This document shows positions 53,331 to 64,000 of a stretch of DNA of 64,000 nucleotides, piece by piece (the stretch's first letter is position 1; every line of letters begins with the position of its first letter). The notes below the pieces were generated by a model. That model was not told the origin of the DNA and made no database searches. It worked only from the letters and a program-made list of their open reading frames with translations. The position numbers were made by a program, and so were the translations under genes. Source of the stretch: JACKHO01 sp041398745 (GTDB taxonomy: Bacteria > Planctomycetota > Planctomycetia > Planctomycetales > Planctomycetaceae); NCBI GenBank assembly GCA_041398745.1, contig JAWKUB010000015.1:1-64000 (forward strand). Direction: 5' to 3'.

Positions 53331-53552
53331 TTAAGAGGACTGTTCCGTCATCACAATACTCGGAGTCGCACGGATCTGTCCGCGGAACAGGCCAGGCATT
53401 TGAGGTGGGGCACTTGGCTGTGCGCCTGGAATCGACGCGTCTTTTCGCAACTTCCAAGCGCTTCCAGTGTATTCCCACAAGGCATACCCCATTGGAATAT
53501 CGCGGCCGCCGCAGCAACTGCTCATGGAAACATCGCATCGTTTTTGAATCAT
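53331..53552 (-). CDS. Small Cys-rich hypothetical protein
   Basis: 73 residues; ATG 53552 follows GGGAG at a normal distance. The sequence contains MSSCCGGRDIPMGYALWEY, then TGSAWKLRKDASIPG, then LFRGQIRATPS. Small proteins of this shape occur in planctomycetes but have no function known to me. It probably shares a transcript with the glycosyltransferase gene. Confidence 0.6.
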   Translation of the reverse strand: MIQKRCDVSMSSCCGGRDIPMGYALWEYTGSAWKLRKDASIPGAQPSAPPQMPGLFRGQIRATPSIVMTEQSS

Positions 53553-53739
53553 TTCTGCAACTCCCTGTTGTCAAATCGCATCAATCAGTGTCGGTTTCTC
53601 TCAGAACCACGCGTTTAGCGTAGTGCAACGGCGCTTCCGTTCGCAACCGAATCTACGTGGCAATTCGCAGGAAGCTCATTCCGCAAGAGTGGCTGAGACT
53701 TGAGATTGCGCCTATTATGGTGTTCGGAGGAATTAAGTA

Positions 53740-56739
<3,000 letters not shown>

Positions 56740-56799
56740 ATTGGAACGTGCTGGAAGCAGCAGTAGAGCATCGTAGACGCGTCAGGTTGTTAATCTCAT

Positions 56800-57402
56800 A
56801 TGGACCCACAAGCACTCACCCTCATTCTGATGATCGCTGGGATCGCACTGATCTTTGCGGAGTTTTTCCTGCCCTCGGGTGGGATCATCGCCGTTTCGTG
56901 CGTCCTCTGCTTCCTCGGCTCAATTTTTACGGCGTACAGGGCGTGGGGAGAGTCGCAGCCGCATTTCTTCTGGATGTACGTGGGGAGCCTGTTCGTCATT
57001 ATTCCAGGTTCCGTGTATGGCGCGTTTCAGATTCTGCTGCGCACTCCCCTGGGTGACCGGGTGTTTCTACCAATCCCGAAGAAAGAGGACACGGTACCTC
57101 ATGAGCGTGAAGTGGACCGTTTGCGAGGCTTCATCGGTAAGCGGGGCCGCGCCCTCTCGCTGATGTCGCCGGGGGGCATGGTCATTGTCGATGGCGTGCG
57201 GCTGCATGCGGTCACGGAATCCATCATGATTCAGCCCAACACGGAAATTGAAGTCAGTGGCGTTCAAGGGACGGTAGTGGTCGTCCATCCATATGTCCCT
57301 GAGTCGGCTGCTCCGGCACTTGAAATTGGCGGAGATAACCTCGCGTCGGCTCCCGCGGAAGAATCCTCCTCTGAAGCGACGGATCTAAATCCTTTCGACT
57401 AA
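56800..57402 (+). CDS. NfeD-like membrane protein
   Basis: 200 residues. Hydrophobic segments lie at about 6-24, 28-44 and 58-78. An OB-fold soluble domain follows (FIGKRGRALSLMSPGGMVIVDGVRLHAV, about 108-140, then IEVSGVQGTVVVV). This is the NfeD C-terminal pattern. Family members work with membrane proteases or flotillin-like proteins in envelope quality control. Only three bases separate it from the next gene, so the two are co-transcribed. It lacks the serine-protease domain of long NfeD proteins. Confidence 0.82.
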   Translation: MDPQALTLILMIAGIALIFAEFFLPSGGIIAVSCVLCFLGSIFTAYRAWGESQPHFFWMYVGSLFVIIPGSVYGAFQILLRTPLGDRVFLPIPKKEDTVPHEREVDRLRGFIGKRGRALSLMSPGGMVIVDGVRLHAVTESIMIQPNTEIEVSGVQGTVVVVHPYVPESAAPALEIGGDNLASAPAEESSSEATDLNPFD

Positions 57403-57405
57403 ACT

Positions 57406-58035
57406 ATGGATCGTAGACTCTGGCTGTTGGGATTTGCCGGGATTGTCATTCTCGGGTTAGTGCTTTTCGCGCAGCAGCGTCAGGAGTATTTGCGTTCCAT
57501 TCCACCCGGTGAACGCCCACTGCCTCGCCGGGCCGCAACGAGCTTTCAGTTGTACGACGAACGCAAGCCCAGTCAGCTTGTAAAATTCGAACGCTATCTG
57601 GGCCGCACACAAATCGTTCTCATTTTTTTTGACGCAGGCAACGGACTCGAAAACAATGAGCTCATGGCGTTTGCCCTTGAGAATGCCGACATTATTCAAG
57701 GGAATGGCTATCAATTGGTCGCTGTCAGTTCCGCGACACCTGCGGAACATCGAAATTCGCTTCAAAGGATGGGAATTGAGAAGTCCCCATTCCCCATACT
57801 GACGGATGTCGACGTCCGGGGGCCAGAACCGTTACCGGCACACCGCGCCTATGGCATGTTGAGAGAACGTCCCACCCGAACGCTTGAAGGGCTCTTCCTC
57901 ATTGACCGCCGTCAAACCATCGCCATGGATCCCGTCACTGGCCAGGCTCGACCCGTGGACAATCCAATTCACGTCCTCAGTGAACTCGCGAGTGGGAAGT
58001 GGCCAGACGAACGCTCGCATCCGGAGCCAGAATGA
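57406..58035 (+). CDS. Membrane-anchored thioredoxin-fold protein (AhpC/TSA-like), no CxxC
   Basis: 209 residues with an N-terminal anchor (LLGFAGIVILGLVLF). The body reads as a peroxiredoxin-like fold: VLIFFDAGNGLENNELMAFA sits where peroxidatic motifs normally lie, followed by YQLVAVSSATP and PFPILTDVD. No Cys is present at the expected active-site position, so it may be a non-catalytic or substrate-binding relative. It directly follows the NfeD-like gene. Confidence 0.55.
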   Translation: MDRRLWLLGFAGIVILGLVLFAQQRQEYLRSIPPGERPLPRRAATSFQLYDERKPSQLVKFERYLGRTQIVLIFFDAGNGLENNELMAFALENADIIQGNGYQLVAVSSATPAEHRNSLQRMGIEKSPFPILTDVDVRGPEPLPAHRAYGMLRERPTRTLEGLFLIDRRQTIAMDPVTGQARPVDNPIHVLSELASGKWPDERSHPEPE

Positions 58036-58053
58036 CAGCCTCATCATCGGATG

Positions 58054-58833
58054 CTATTTCAACCAGTCTTTTGCATTAAGGTCGATTTCCAGTAAGTCGA
58101 CCGCAAGCTGACTTGCTGGAAAATGATCAATGGCGTTTTGAATGCCAATGGGATCATCGGAGTCGGTGCAGGGATCAACATGGACGAGGACCAGGCGTTT
58201 GGCTTTGGCCGACTTCGCCAGTTCGGCAACCTGGGAGGTCGTGCTGTGGCCGGTGCGTTTCGCAATGGCTGCCTTTTCGTCGCTGAAGTAGCACTCATGG
58301 ATTAGCAGAGGCACTTTGTCGATGAACTTGTTGTACGTGGCATCGACCGAAGTGTCTGTCACGTAGGCGAAGGACCGCGCGGCGCGTCCCTTCTTCCATG
58401 AAACTCGATAAGCCCGTGAACCGCCGGGATGCGAGGGGAGCGACTTGTGTTCCACCGTCAGGCCGTCACTTACTTCCCATTTCCTCCGCTTCTCAACGTC
58501 GATGAGCTCCATGTTTTCCGGAAACACCGGAAAAACTGGCTCCGAAAAAAGGTGCGTGCGAATGGCGTCGAGTACGCGCTTTGTGCCAAACACGCGAGCC
58601 CGGTCCAGGCGACCATCAATGAGTGGCACGAGCAAATACGTTAACCCGACAATATGATCCAAATGTGCATGCGTCAGGAAAATGTCGAGTTCCCGCGTTT
58701 GCAGCAAAGACGGAATACGGAATGCTCCCGTACCCGCATCGAGAACCAGCCCCACCTCTGGAATCATCAGGCAAGCTGTATGCCGTCGCTCATTCGGCTG
58801 ATATCCGCCTGTTCCCAGAAAGTGAAGTTTCAT
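58054..58833 (-). CDS. MBL-fold metallohydrolase, RNase Z-like
   Basis: 259 residues from ATG 58833; TTG 58839 is two codons earlier. The zinc site is visible: HAHLDH at 55-60, YVTDTSV and HECYFSDE further on. The start MKLHFLGTGGYQPNERRH matches the RNase Z/ElaC-like subgroup, and HSTTSQVAELAKSAKAKRLVLVH near the end is typical. It is short of tRNase Z features, so phosphodiesterase or other RNase Z-like activity cannot be separated from sequence alone. It is convergent with the thioredoxin-fold gene. Confidence 0.82.
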   Translation of the reverse strand: MKLHFLGTGGYQPNERRHTACLMIPEVGLVLDAGTGAFRIPSLLQTRELDIFLTHAHLDHIVGLTYLLVPLIDGRLDRARVFGTKRVLDAIRTHLFSEPVFPVFPENMELIDVEKRRKWEVSDGLTVEHKSLPSHPGGSRAYRVSWKKGRAARSFAYVTDTSVDATYNKFIDKVPLLIHECYFSDEKAAIAKRTGHSTTSQVAELAKSAKAKRLVLVHVDPCTDSDDPIGIQNAIDHFPASQLAVDLLEIDLNAKDWLK

Positions 58834-58899
58834 CGTCAATGCTTTGTGAAATCCATGCCGAAACTCGATGTCTCCGCAGTCGTGCGAATCGCTGCACGA

Positions 58900-61800
58900 C
58901 TAATCCTTCTCCGCAACTTCCTCATTAGGATGAATTCTGAGTCGGAATCCGCTGGAGTCAAGTTCGAGCCAGCCGCCAAGTTGGTCAAACTTCATGCTGT
59001 GGAACCCATTTTGATCGGTGGGTCGATTCCAGTCCAGGAGGACCTTGCCAGTTTGCTTGTCAACGCAGGTCACACGCAACTGACGGAAAAACAGTCCGTT
59101 CGGGCGTTCAACTGTTTCACCCAGCAGTACCATCACGGGTGATTGCTCGAAGTCGGGGAGTGCCAGGACTCGGGCCGCTGCTGTCTTTTGTTGATTCTTG
59201 TCGTCCTCGTCTTGTTTCGCCTCCAGAAAGTCAGGCCCCATTGTCCACAATGCTGCTCCCGTTCGGGTGAAAGCGAAAATGGTTCCATTTGCAGGCATGG
59301 ACGGCATGCCGAGGTGCAACTGCGAAAAGCGGCCATGTTTCACTACGACATACAGGCGTTGCGGGTCGGACACAACAGAAACCGCACTTTTGGTAGACAT
59401 GAGTTGCTGTGGAATTGAACCAATTTCACGTAGCTCGCCGCTTTCCAAATTCACGAGTACCAGACGACCGTCTCCTTCGAGTACCGCGACTTCGTCCGCA
59501 CCAACCATCGAGTACAAGGCCGATTTGACGAACTCCTGGCTCCAGCGCGGAGTGTTGTCGGCAAGCGACGATCGTTTCAACACATTTCCGTCGCTCGCCT
59601 CGTCCGTGTTGAGGGACAACGTGATGAGGTCTGCCCCGCGAATTTGCAGAACGTTGCCAATATTCTCCGGAGTACTCGCGGTGCCACTTTTCGTGAACAT
59701 TCCATTGGTCGCGTCGCGCTGCTGAAGCGTTCCAGACTGGTCATACTGAAAAATGGTATTGCCGACGAGAATGAAACTTGACGTATTGTGGTTGTTCAGT
59801 TCACGCCACAACATCTCTCCGGTAACAGCATCCAGGACAACGATATCGCGCAATTGCAGTACAACGACAAACTCATTGGCCGCCAGTATGAAGCCATTAC
59901 GGCCGCTGCTGCGAACACCATCCGAAGTCAAAAATGACGCCGCCGTTCTCATTGAAGGCATTTGCGTTCGGTAGGAGCCCCGCAGCCGCTGCGGTCCTTC
60001 ATCACGCATGTTTGGGGAATAGCGCCAGAGAATTCTTTGATCTGGTACGCCAAGCGCGTGTATCACACCCTGATGTGTGACAACGGCACATGTCGAGTTG
60101 CCAGAGACCCCCAGGCCACTACCGGTCACATGCCCCTCAAGCGACCGCAGTGGGAGAGACCAAACCAGCTCTCCGGTCTGCTTGTCCTCAATTTGCAGAC
60201 GTTCCACGTCCGCCTGGTAAAGGAAACGCCATCGTTCCGAGGTTGCGTCGACCAGCCGACTCACGCCGCGCTGACGTTGCCCTGAAGTCATGTCGACAAT
60301 GAGTTCCCGGGACTGCCAAATTGACTCCCAAGCCGAGTCTGTCGACTTCCTGTTGACCGACCAGTCATCCAGATGTTCACGTGCAATGGCGCGACGATTC
60401 CTTCCATCCACCAATTGTTCCGGCAAGTCATTTCGACTCGCCAGCTCCGACCAATACGTTAGTGCTTCCTCAGGGGCTCCGTGTGTGTCGTACAATTGGG
60501 CTATGTTGAACAGTGCTCGCAGCTTCTGTTCTGGTAAACCAACGCTGACGACACGCCGATAGCGCAGTGCCGCCTCTGTAATTTGACCAGCCAATGCCGC
60601 TGCGTCTGCCAGCTCCAGTTGCACCTGGCAACCAACCGGAAGGAAGCTGAGTGACAATGCAATTTGGTCACGACTTTTTGAACTTTCAATTGGTGTTGCG
60701 GATGCGATCTCATTAATTGCAAGAAGAATTTGTTCTCGTTCATCTTCTGGTGCGTTTTCCAAAAGCTTTCGTAATCGTCCGCCTGAATAAGTGTCCGGCC
60801 TTGCTGAAACGCTGACTTCGTTGATGAATTCAATTGATGGCTGGGTCACGTCTTCCAGATAAATTCTCGCGGCGTCGCCAAAACGACCTGCCGTCTCAAG
60901 TCGAGCGGCAAAGAGTCGTTCAACGGTTCGTCGCTCGGAAGGACTGCGACTCAATTCGCGAAGTCGCTCTAGCGTGCCTTCGGAAATTGTTCCGTCCGGC
61001 AATACCTGCTTGCGGAGAACGTTCCACGTAACCGTCCGAAGTTGAGTCTGTTCATCGGGTTTCCATTTCCCGCTTTCTGCAATGGAGACCGAATCGATGA
61101 CAGCTAGAGCCTCGTCATGCTTGTCCTGCGATATGAGCAGCTGTGCTTCACGGAGAACACGGCGAGGATTCGTTTTCCCGAGCTGACTCCATTGCGCCCG
61201 CTCCATATCGACCGAGGGAAATACAGCGACCGACTCGGCAGACAGGGATGCCAGTCTTCCGGACTGAATGTGAAGATTTCCCAGCCTCTGAAACTCCGTG
61301 GGATTCGGTACTGAAATCACGTTTTGAAGTTCACCACTCTGAAGATGAAATCGCCCAATTCTTCCGTCCGGCCCATCAGCAAACGGAATCAAATAATGGC
61401 CATCCAGAGCAACGCCGCGTCCACATGGTAACCCCAATTCGTCGGTAAACTTTGTTTCCCACACTGGCGCCCCGTCATCGAGGCTGTACGCCTTGAGGGC
61501 GGCGCGTGTCACAACGACCACATATTCGTTGAAAACGCCGGCCACGTACAATGCGTCTTGCTTTTGCACCTGCCAGGCGAGCTTTCCTTCTCCATCAAGA
61601 CAAATGAGCGACGGTTGGATGGAATTGAATTCGTCGGGCAACTCGGTCGGAGTCAGCAGAATGCGGTCGCCACCCACAATGGGTGGTTGCGGCCCCCAAC
61701 GCTGGAGCAGTGGCTGCACAGAGTTCATGGTGTAGCCGCTCCGGAAGCGCCGGCGCTGCGTGTCGTGCGGCGGGTAGCGATAGACCCAGCTGATCGAGTG

Positions 61801-63462
61801 CGAATAGGCGTCGAGTGCCACGAGCCAACCAACACCCGTGGGGCAAAGAATTTGGCCGTTGGCGACAACTGGTTGGCACCGCCACATTCGTCTCACGGGA
61901 TCTTCCGCCAGAGGACGTCCGGCAGTTGCCACGAGTTGGTTCCACAGTGGTTCCCCGGTGCTGGGCGAAAGCGCATAGAGTTGGATTTCCCCTCTGAAAT
62001 CAGCGAGAACAAGTAACTGATTCTCAAAAAGGATGGGCGCTCCCAGGAAGTACGCCCCCGCCAACGGACGCGAAAAGAGAGGTTCGATTTCGGGGCCACC
62101 GACCGACCACAATCGGCGTCCCGAGGTAGCCTGTCTGCATACGAGTTCATTGACGGCCCATGCGGGACTTTCCTGACCGGCATTTTGACGTTGCCAGTAA
62201 TAGTTGTAGGAAAGCGACTCGAGCGGATTCTGACGTTCGATAGAATATAGCCGCCCTCCATCTGCCGTCATGCCGGAAGTCACCGCGTCTCGAAAGAGTG
62301 CCGTCCCCAACGGATGATGATCCAACCGGGAGAATTCGTAGTCTTCGACGTACTGGGAATTCTGCCAGAGGTTTGAATCGGAGAATTCCGTATTGCTGAC
62401 AAGCCGTGACTCAAGGTTGTCATCGGGAAGGTTCTGCCAAACCAATTCACCGGTAGTAATACTTCTTGCTTTAATCCCGGCGAGGTCGCGGTAAATCATG
62501 AGGTCGCCAGCAAACACCGCCTGCGACATGGGCAGAATGCCACGGCGACTGTCGGCCAAGTCGCGTTCCAGACGACCAACCTGTTCCTCGATGTGAAAAC
62601 GCGCAATTCGCTTCGCACTCCATGCAGGAATGAGCAGCGGGGTACCCATTTCGTTAGCGGAAACTGGCTCCTCAGAGCGAATTTCTCGGCCAGCCAGCCA
62701 TGCGTCTGGGGTCGTAGAGTCGGCTGTCCCTACGACCGCTTGCCAGCCCGGAGTCTGGTTCAATAGTTTAACCGCCACGTCAATTTCCGATATCATTGCG
62801 AGGCAAACGGCCAGGCGAATCGATTCGGTGGGATGATCGCGCCCGGGAAACTCTTCGAGCAGACGAGCCGCTGATTCAACGTCCCCCCGGGCGATCAATA
62901 GCGAAATCAAATGTCGCCGCGCTTCCATTCCGGCGGGAAGCACACCGAACCGACGGACTGCTTCGTGAAGCAGCGACTCATCCTGGTTTTTGAGCCCATC
63001 ATTCAAGATTCGCTCGGCCAACGGACCAAAACGGCTCTGATAGCTGCGTCGGCCCGGTTCGGGCAAATCGCGCAGCATGTCACTGGCAATTCGCCTTAAC
63101 GAGGACCATTCCTTTCGGCCCCGCCCAAAAATGAGCGAATCCTGTGGTTGATCGAGCAGAAACTGCAGCACTTCAACGGCGTCATTCCATCGCTCGCTGC
63201 GAATATATCGTTCTGCCTCACTCAGTCGGCGGGCGTTGTCGGGATTTTGAGGAGTGCGAATGTCGAATGCATCGCGTCCATTACGGCCATTGATTTCCTC
63301 TTCACCCCGGATTGACTTGTCGATGTTGTTGAACAGTCGATTGAGGGGATTTTGAGGCTGTTGCTGGCTGAAGGCAACACCTGACATACATGCAGCAAAG
63401 GCCACCGCGAACACGGCGTTCCGCGGAAATCGACTGCTGCGATTCTCAAATCGCCGTGACAT
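58900..63462 (-). CDS. Very large exported PQQ-like beta-propeller protein
   Basis: 1520 residues with a signal peptide ending VAFS. The N-terminal part (to about 300) is helical and TPR-like (LSEAERYIRSERWNDAVEVLQ; EAVRRFGVLPAGMEARRHL). Then come PQQ/BamB-like blades: YRDLAGIKARSITTGELVWQN, LYALSPSTGEPLWNQL, LLTPTELPDEFNSIQP, RLQIEDKQTGELVWSLPLRS, IVVLDAVTGEMLWREL and VTCVDKQTGKVLLDWN. A second helical section lies at about 780-1050. Two propellers joined by TPR-like helices suggest an envelope scaffold or assembly factor; no catalytic residues are apparent. It is preceded by a 143-base gap before the next minus-strand gene. Confidence 0.85.
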   Translation of the reverse strand: MSRRFENRSSRFPRNAVFAVAFAACMSGVAFSQQQPQNPLNRLFNNIDKSIRGEEEINGRNGRDAFDIRTPQNPDNARRLSEAERYIRSERWNDAVEVLQFLLDQPQDSLIFGRGRKEWSSLRRIASDMLRDLPEPGRRSYQSRFGPLAERILNDGLKNQDESLLHEAVRRFGVLPAGMEARRHLISLLIARGDVESAARLLEEFPGRDHPTESIRLAVCLAMISEIDVAVKLLNQTPGWQAVVGTADSTTPDAWLAGREIRSEEPVSANEMGTPLLIPAWSAKRIARFHIEEQVGRLERDLADSRRGILPMSQAVFAGDLMIYRDLAGIKARSITTGELVWQNLPDDNLESRLVSNTEFSDSNLWQNSQYVEDYEFSRLDHHPLGTALFRDAVTSGMTADGGRLYSIERQNPLESLSYNYYWQRQNAGQESPAWAVNELVCRQATSGRRLWSVGGPEIEPLFSRPLAGAYFLGAPILFENQLLVLADFRGEIQLYALSPSTGEPLWNQLVATAGRPLAEDPVRRMWRCQPVVANGQILCPTGVGWLVALDAYSHSISWVYRYPPHDTQRRRFRSGYTMNSVQPLLQRWGPQPPIVGGDRILLTPTELPDEFNSIQPSLICLDGEGKLAWQVQKQDALYVAGVFNEYVVVVTRAALKAYSLDDGAPVWETKFTDELGLPCGRGVALDGHYLIPFADGPDGRIGRFHLQSGELQNVISVPNPTEFQRLGNLHIQSGRLASLSAESVAVFPSVDMERAQWSQLGKTNPRRVLREAQLLISQDKHDEALAVIDSVSIAESGKWKPDEQTQLRTVTWNVLRKQVLPDGTISEGTLERLRELSRSPSERRTVERLFAARLETAGRFGDAARIYLEDVTQPSIEFINEVSVSARPDTYSGGRLRKLLENAPEDEREQILLAINEIASATPIESSKSRDQIALSLSFLPVGCQVQLELADAAALAGQITEAALRYRRVVSVGLPEQKLRALFNIAQLYDTHGAPEEALTYWSELASRNDLPEQLVDGRNRRAIAREHLDDWSVNRKSTDSAWESIWQSRELIVDMTSGQRQRGVSRLVDATSERWRFLYQADVERLQIEDKQTGELVWSLPLRSLEGHVTGSGLGVSGNSTCAVVTHQGVIHALGVPDQRILWRYSPNMRDEGPQRLRGSYRTQMPSMRTAASFLTSDGVRSSGRNGFILAANEFVVVLQLRDIVVLDAVTGEMLWRELNNHNTSSFILVGNTIFQYDQSGTLQQRDATNGMFTKSGTASTPENIGNVLQIRGADLITLSLNTDEASDGNVLKRSSLADNTPRWSQEFVKSALYSMVGADEVAVLEGDGRLVLVNLESGELREIGSIPQQLMSTKSAVSVVSDPQRLYVVVKHGRFSQLHLGMPSMPANGTIFAFTRTGAALWTMGPDFLEAKQDEDDKNQQKTAAARVLALPDFEQSPVMVLLGETVERPNGLFFRQLRVTCVDKQTGKVLLDWNRPTDQNGFHSMKFDQLGGWLELDSSGFRLRIHPNEEVAEKD

Positions 63463-63605
63463 CCCCCACTCCTTCTCAGGGCCGTTAACTTTCCCAGTAC
63501 TTTAAGGATACCGCACGGCATGCTGAGAGGGGAGCCTGTTTCCCGCGTGAATCGATTCCATAACCCAGCTCAGCCCCAAATGGCCATCCCGCCGCATTCG
63601 ACAAA

Positions 63606-64000
63606 TCAATCAGTTGCCCGCCGTACGAGCATTCGTCCAATCCACAAATGCAGCACAACGGACAGACACAATGCGAACAATCCGCTCACGGTGACCACTG
63701 ACTTGCCCCATGTGTTCGGCGAGGGCGCCATCATGAACGTGAACGCCACGTAAATCCCCAGCGTCAACGCTGTGAAGAGAATGGCAATAGGCCACGCCGC
63801 CCAGTCGACAGTCACGGAAAAGAACGCGCTGAGATACCATCCCCAGATGATGAGTCCGACCGCGAGAACGGAGAGCACCCAGAATGTGTCGTCATTCAGG
63901 TTGCTGCTCCACTCTTCCACTGAAAGCGCGGCCCCCACCAGAAGACAAATCGTGACCGGCAACATGGCGATTAAGATTCCCGCAAGCCGTGCATGCGCAA
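63606..64000 (-). CDS. Membrane protein, cut by the right edge
   Basis: The minus-strand frame is open from the edge (AHARLAGILIAMLPVTICLL) to its stop at 63606; ATG 63963-63965 is the first visible start but the frame continues upstream, so the true start is probably outside. Hydrophobic segments include MLPVTICLLVGAALSV, WVLSVLAVGLIIWGWYLSAFF, WAAWPIAILFTALTLGIYVAF and VVTVSGLFALCLSVVLHLWIG, giving at least four helices. No family is recognised. Confidence 0.6.
   Translation of the reverse strand, partial: AHARLAGILIAMLPVTICLLVGAALSVEEWSSNLNDDTFWVLSVLAVGLIIWGWYLSAFFSVTVDWAAWPIAILFTALTLGIYVAFTFMMAPSPNTWGKSVVTVSGLFALCLSVVLHLWIGRMLVRRATD

Overview
The window comes from a planctomycete, most likely Planctomycetia. 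The evidence is family content: three PSCyt1/DUF1549/DUF1553 proteins, two intact DUF1501 proteins plus a vestige of a third, a DUF1592-type cytochrome with a DUF1552 partner, a PVC-type membrane-bound dehydrogenase, two formylglycine sulfatases, a DUF1559 'H-X9-DG' pseudopilin and a long PQQ-propeller protein. No rRNA or tRNA gene was seen, and the genus cannot be named from this sequence.

Bases 1-29973 are one long plus-strand run for exported carbohydrate catabolism. It holds sialidase-like BNR proteins (one entering from the left edge, three complete, one gutted by an ISAs1-type element), an exported DHDPS/N-acetylneuraminate-lyase-like protein, an iduronate-2-sulfatase-like sulfatase, a beta-helix GH28-like protein and a CBM9-like fragment. 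Next come the DUF1592/DUF1552 pair, a 1296-residue dehydrogenase/HEAT/cytochrome c/PmoA-like protein and two PSCyt1-DUF1549-DUF1553 plus DUF1501 gene pairs. Several genes share a nearly identical signal-peptide segment at the DNA level. A 38-codon mini-gene is the remnant of a DUF1501 gene with a large internal deletion.

Bases 29974-36060 are an accessory island on the minus strand. It carries a tyrosine integrase, a broken serine recombinase, and a reduced cassette of a MoaD/ThiS-like ubiquitin-fold protein, a ThiF/E1-like enzyme, an AAA-ATPase fragment and DUF1257-like and other hybrid ORFs. Many of these look like in-frame deletion junctions between once-separate genes, so the cassette appears to be decaying.

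Bases 36061-47065 hold a sulfatase, a DUF1559 pseudopilin-like gene behind a cobalamin riboswitch, an eight-loop EF-hand protein, and a BlaI/M56 (BlaR1-like) regulatory pair with visible operators. The pair is followed by a 1207-residue protein combining secretin-like, pilus-assembly-like, thioredoxin, trypsin-like protease and PDZ regions.

Bases 47066-64000 are mostly housekeeping or envelope genes: a cysteine desulfurase, purF, a TrhO-pseudouridine synthase fusion, a glycosyltransferase with a small Cys-rich protein, a third PSCyt1-DUF1549-DUF1553 protein, an NfeD-like protein, a thioredoxin-fold membrane protein, an RNase Z-like hydrolase, a 1520-residue PQQ-propeller protein and a membrane protein cut by the right edge.
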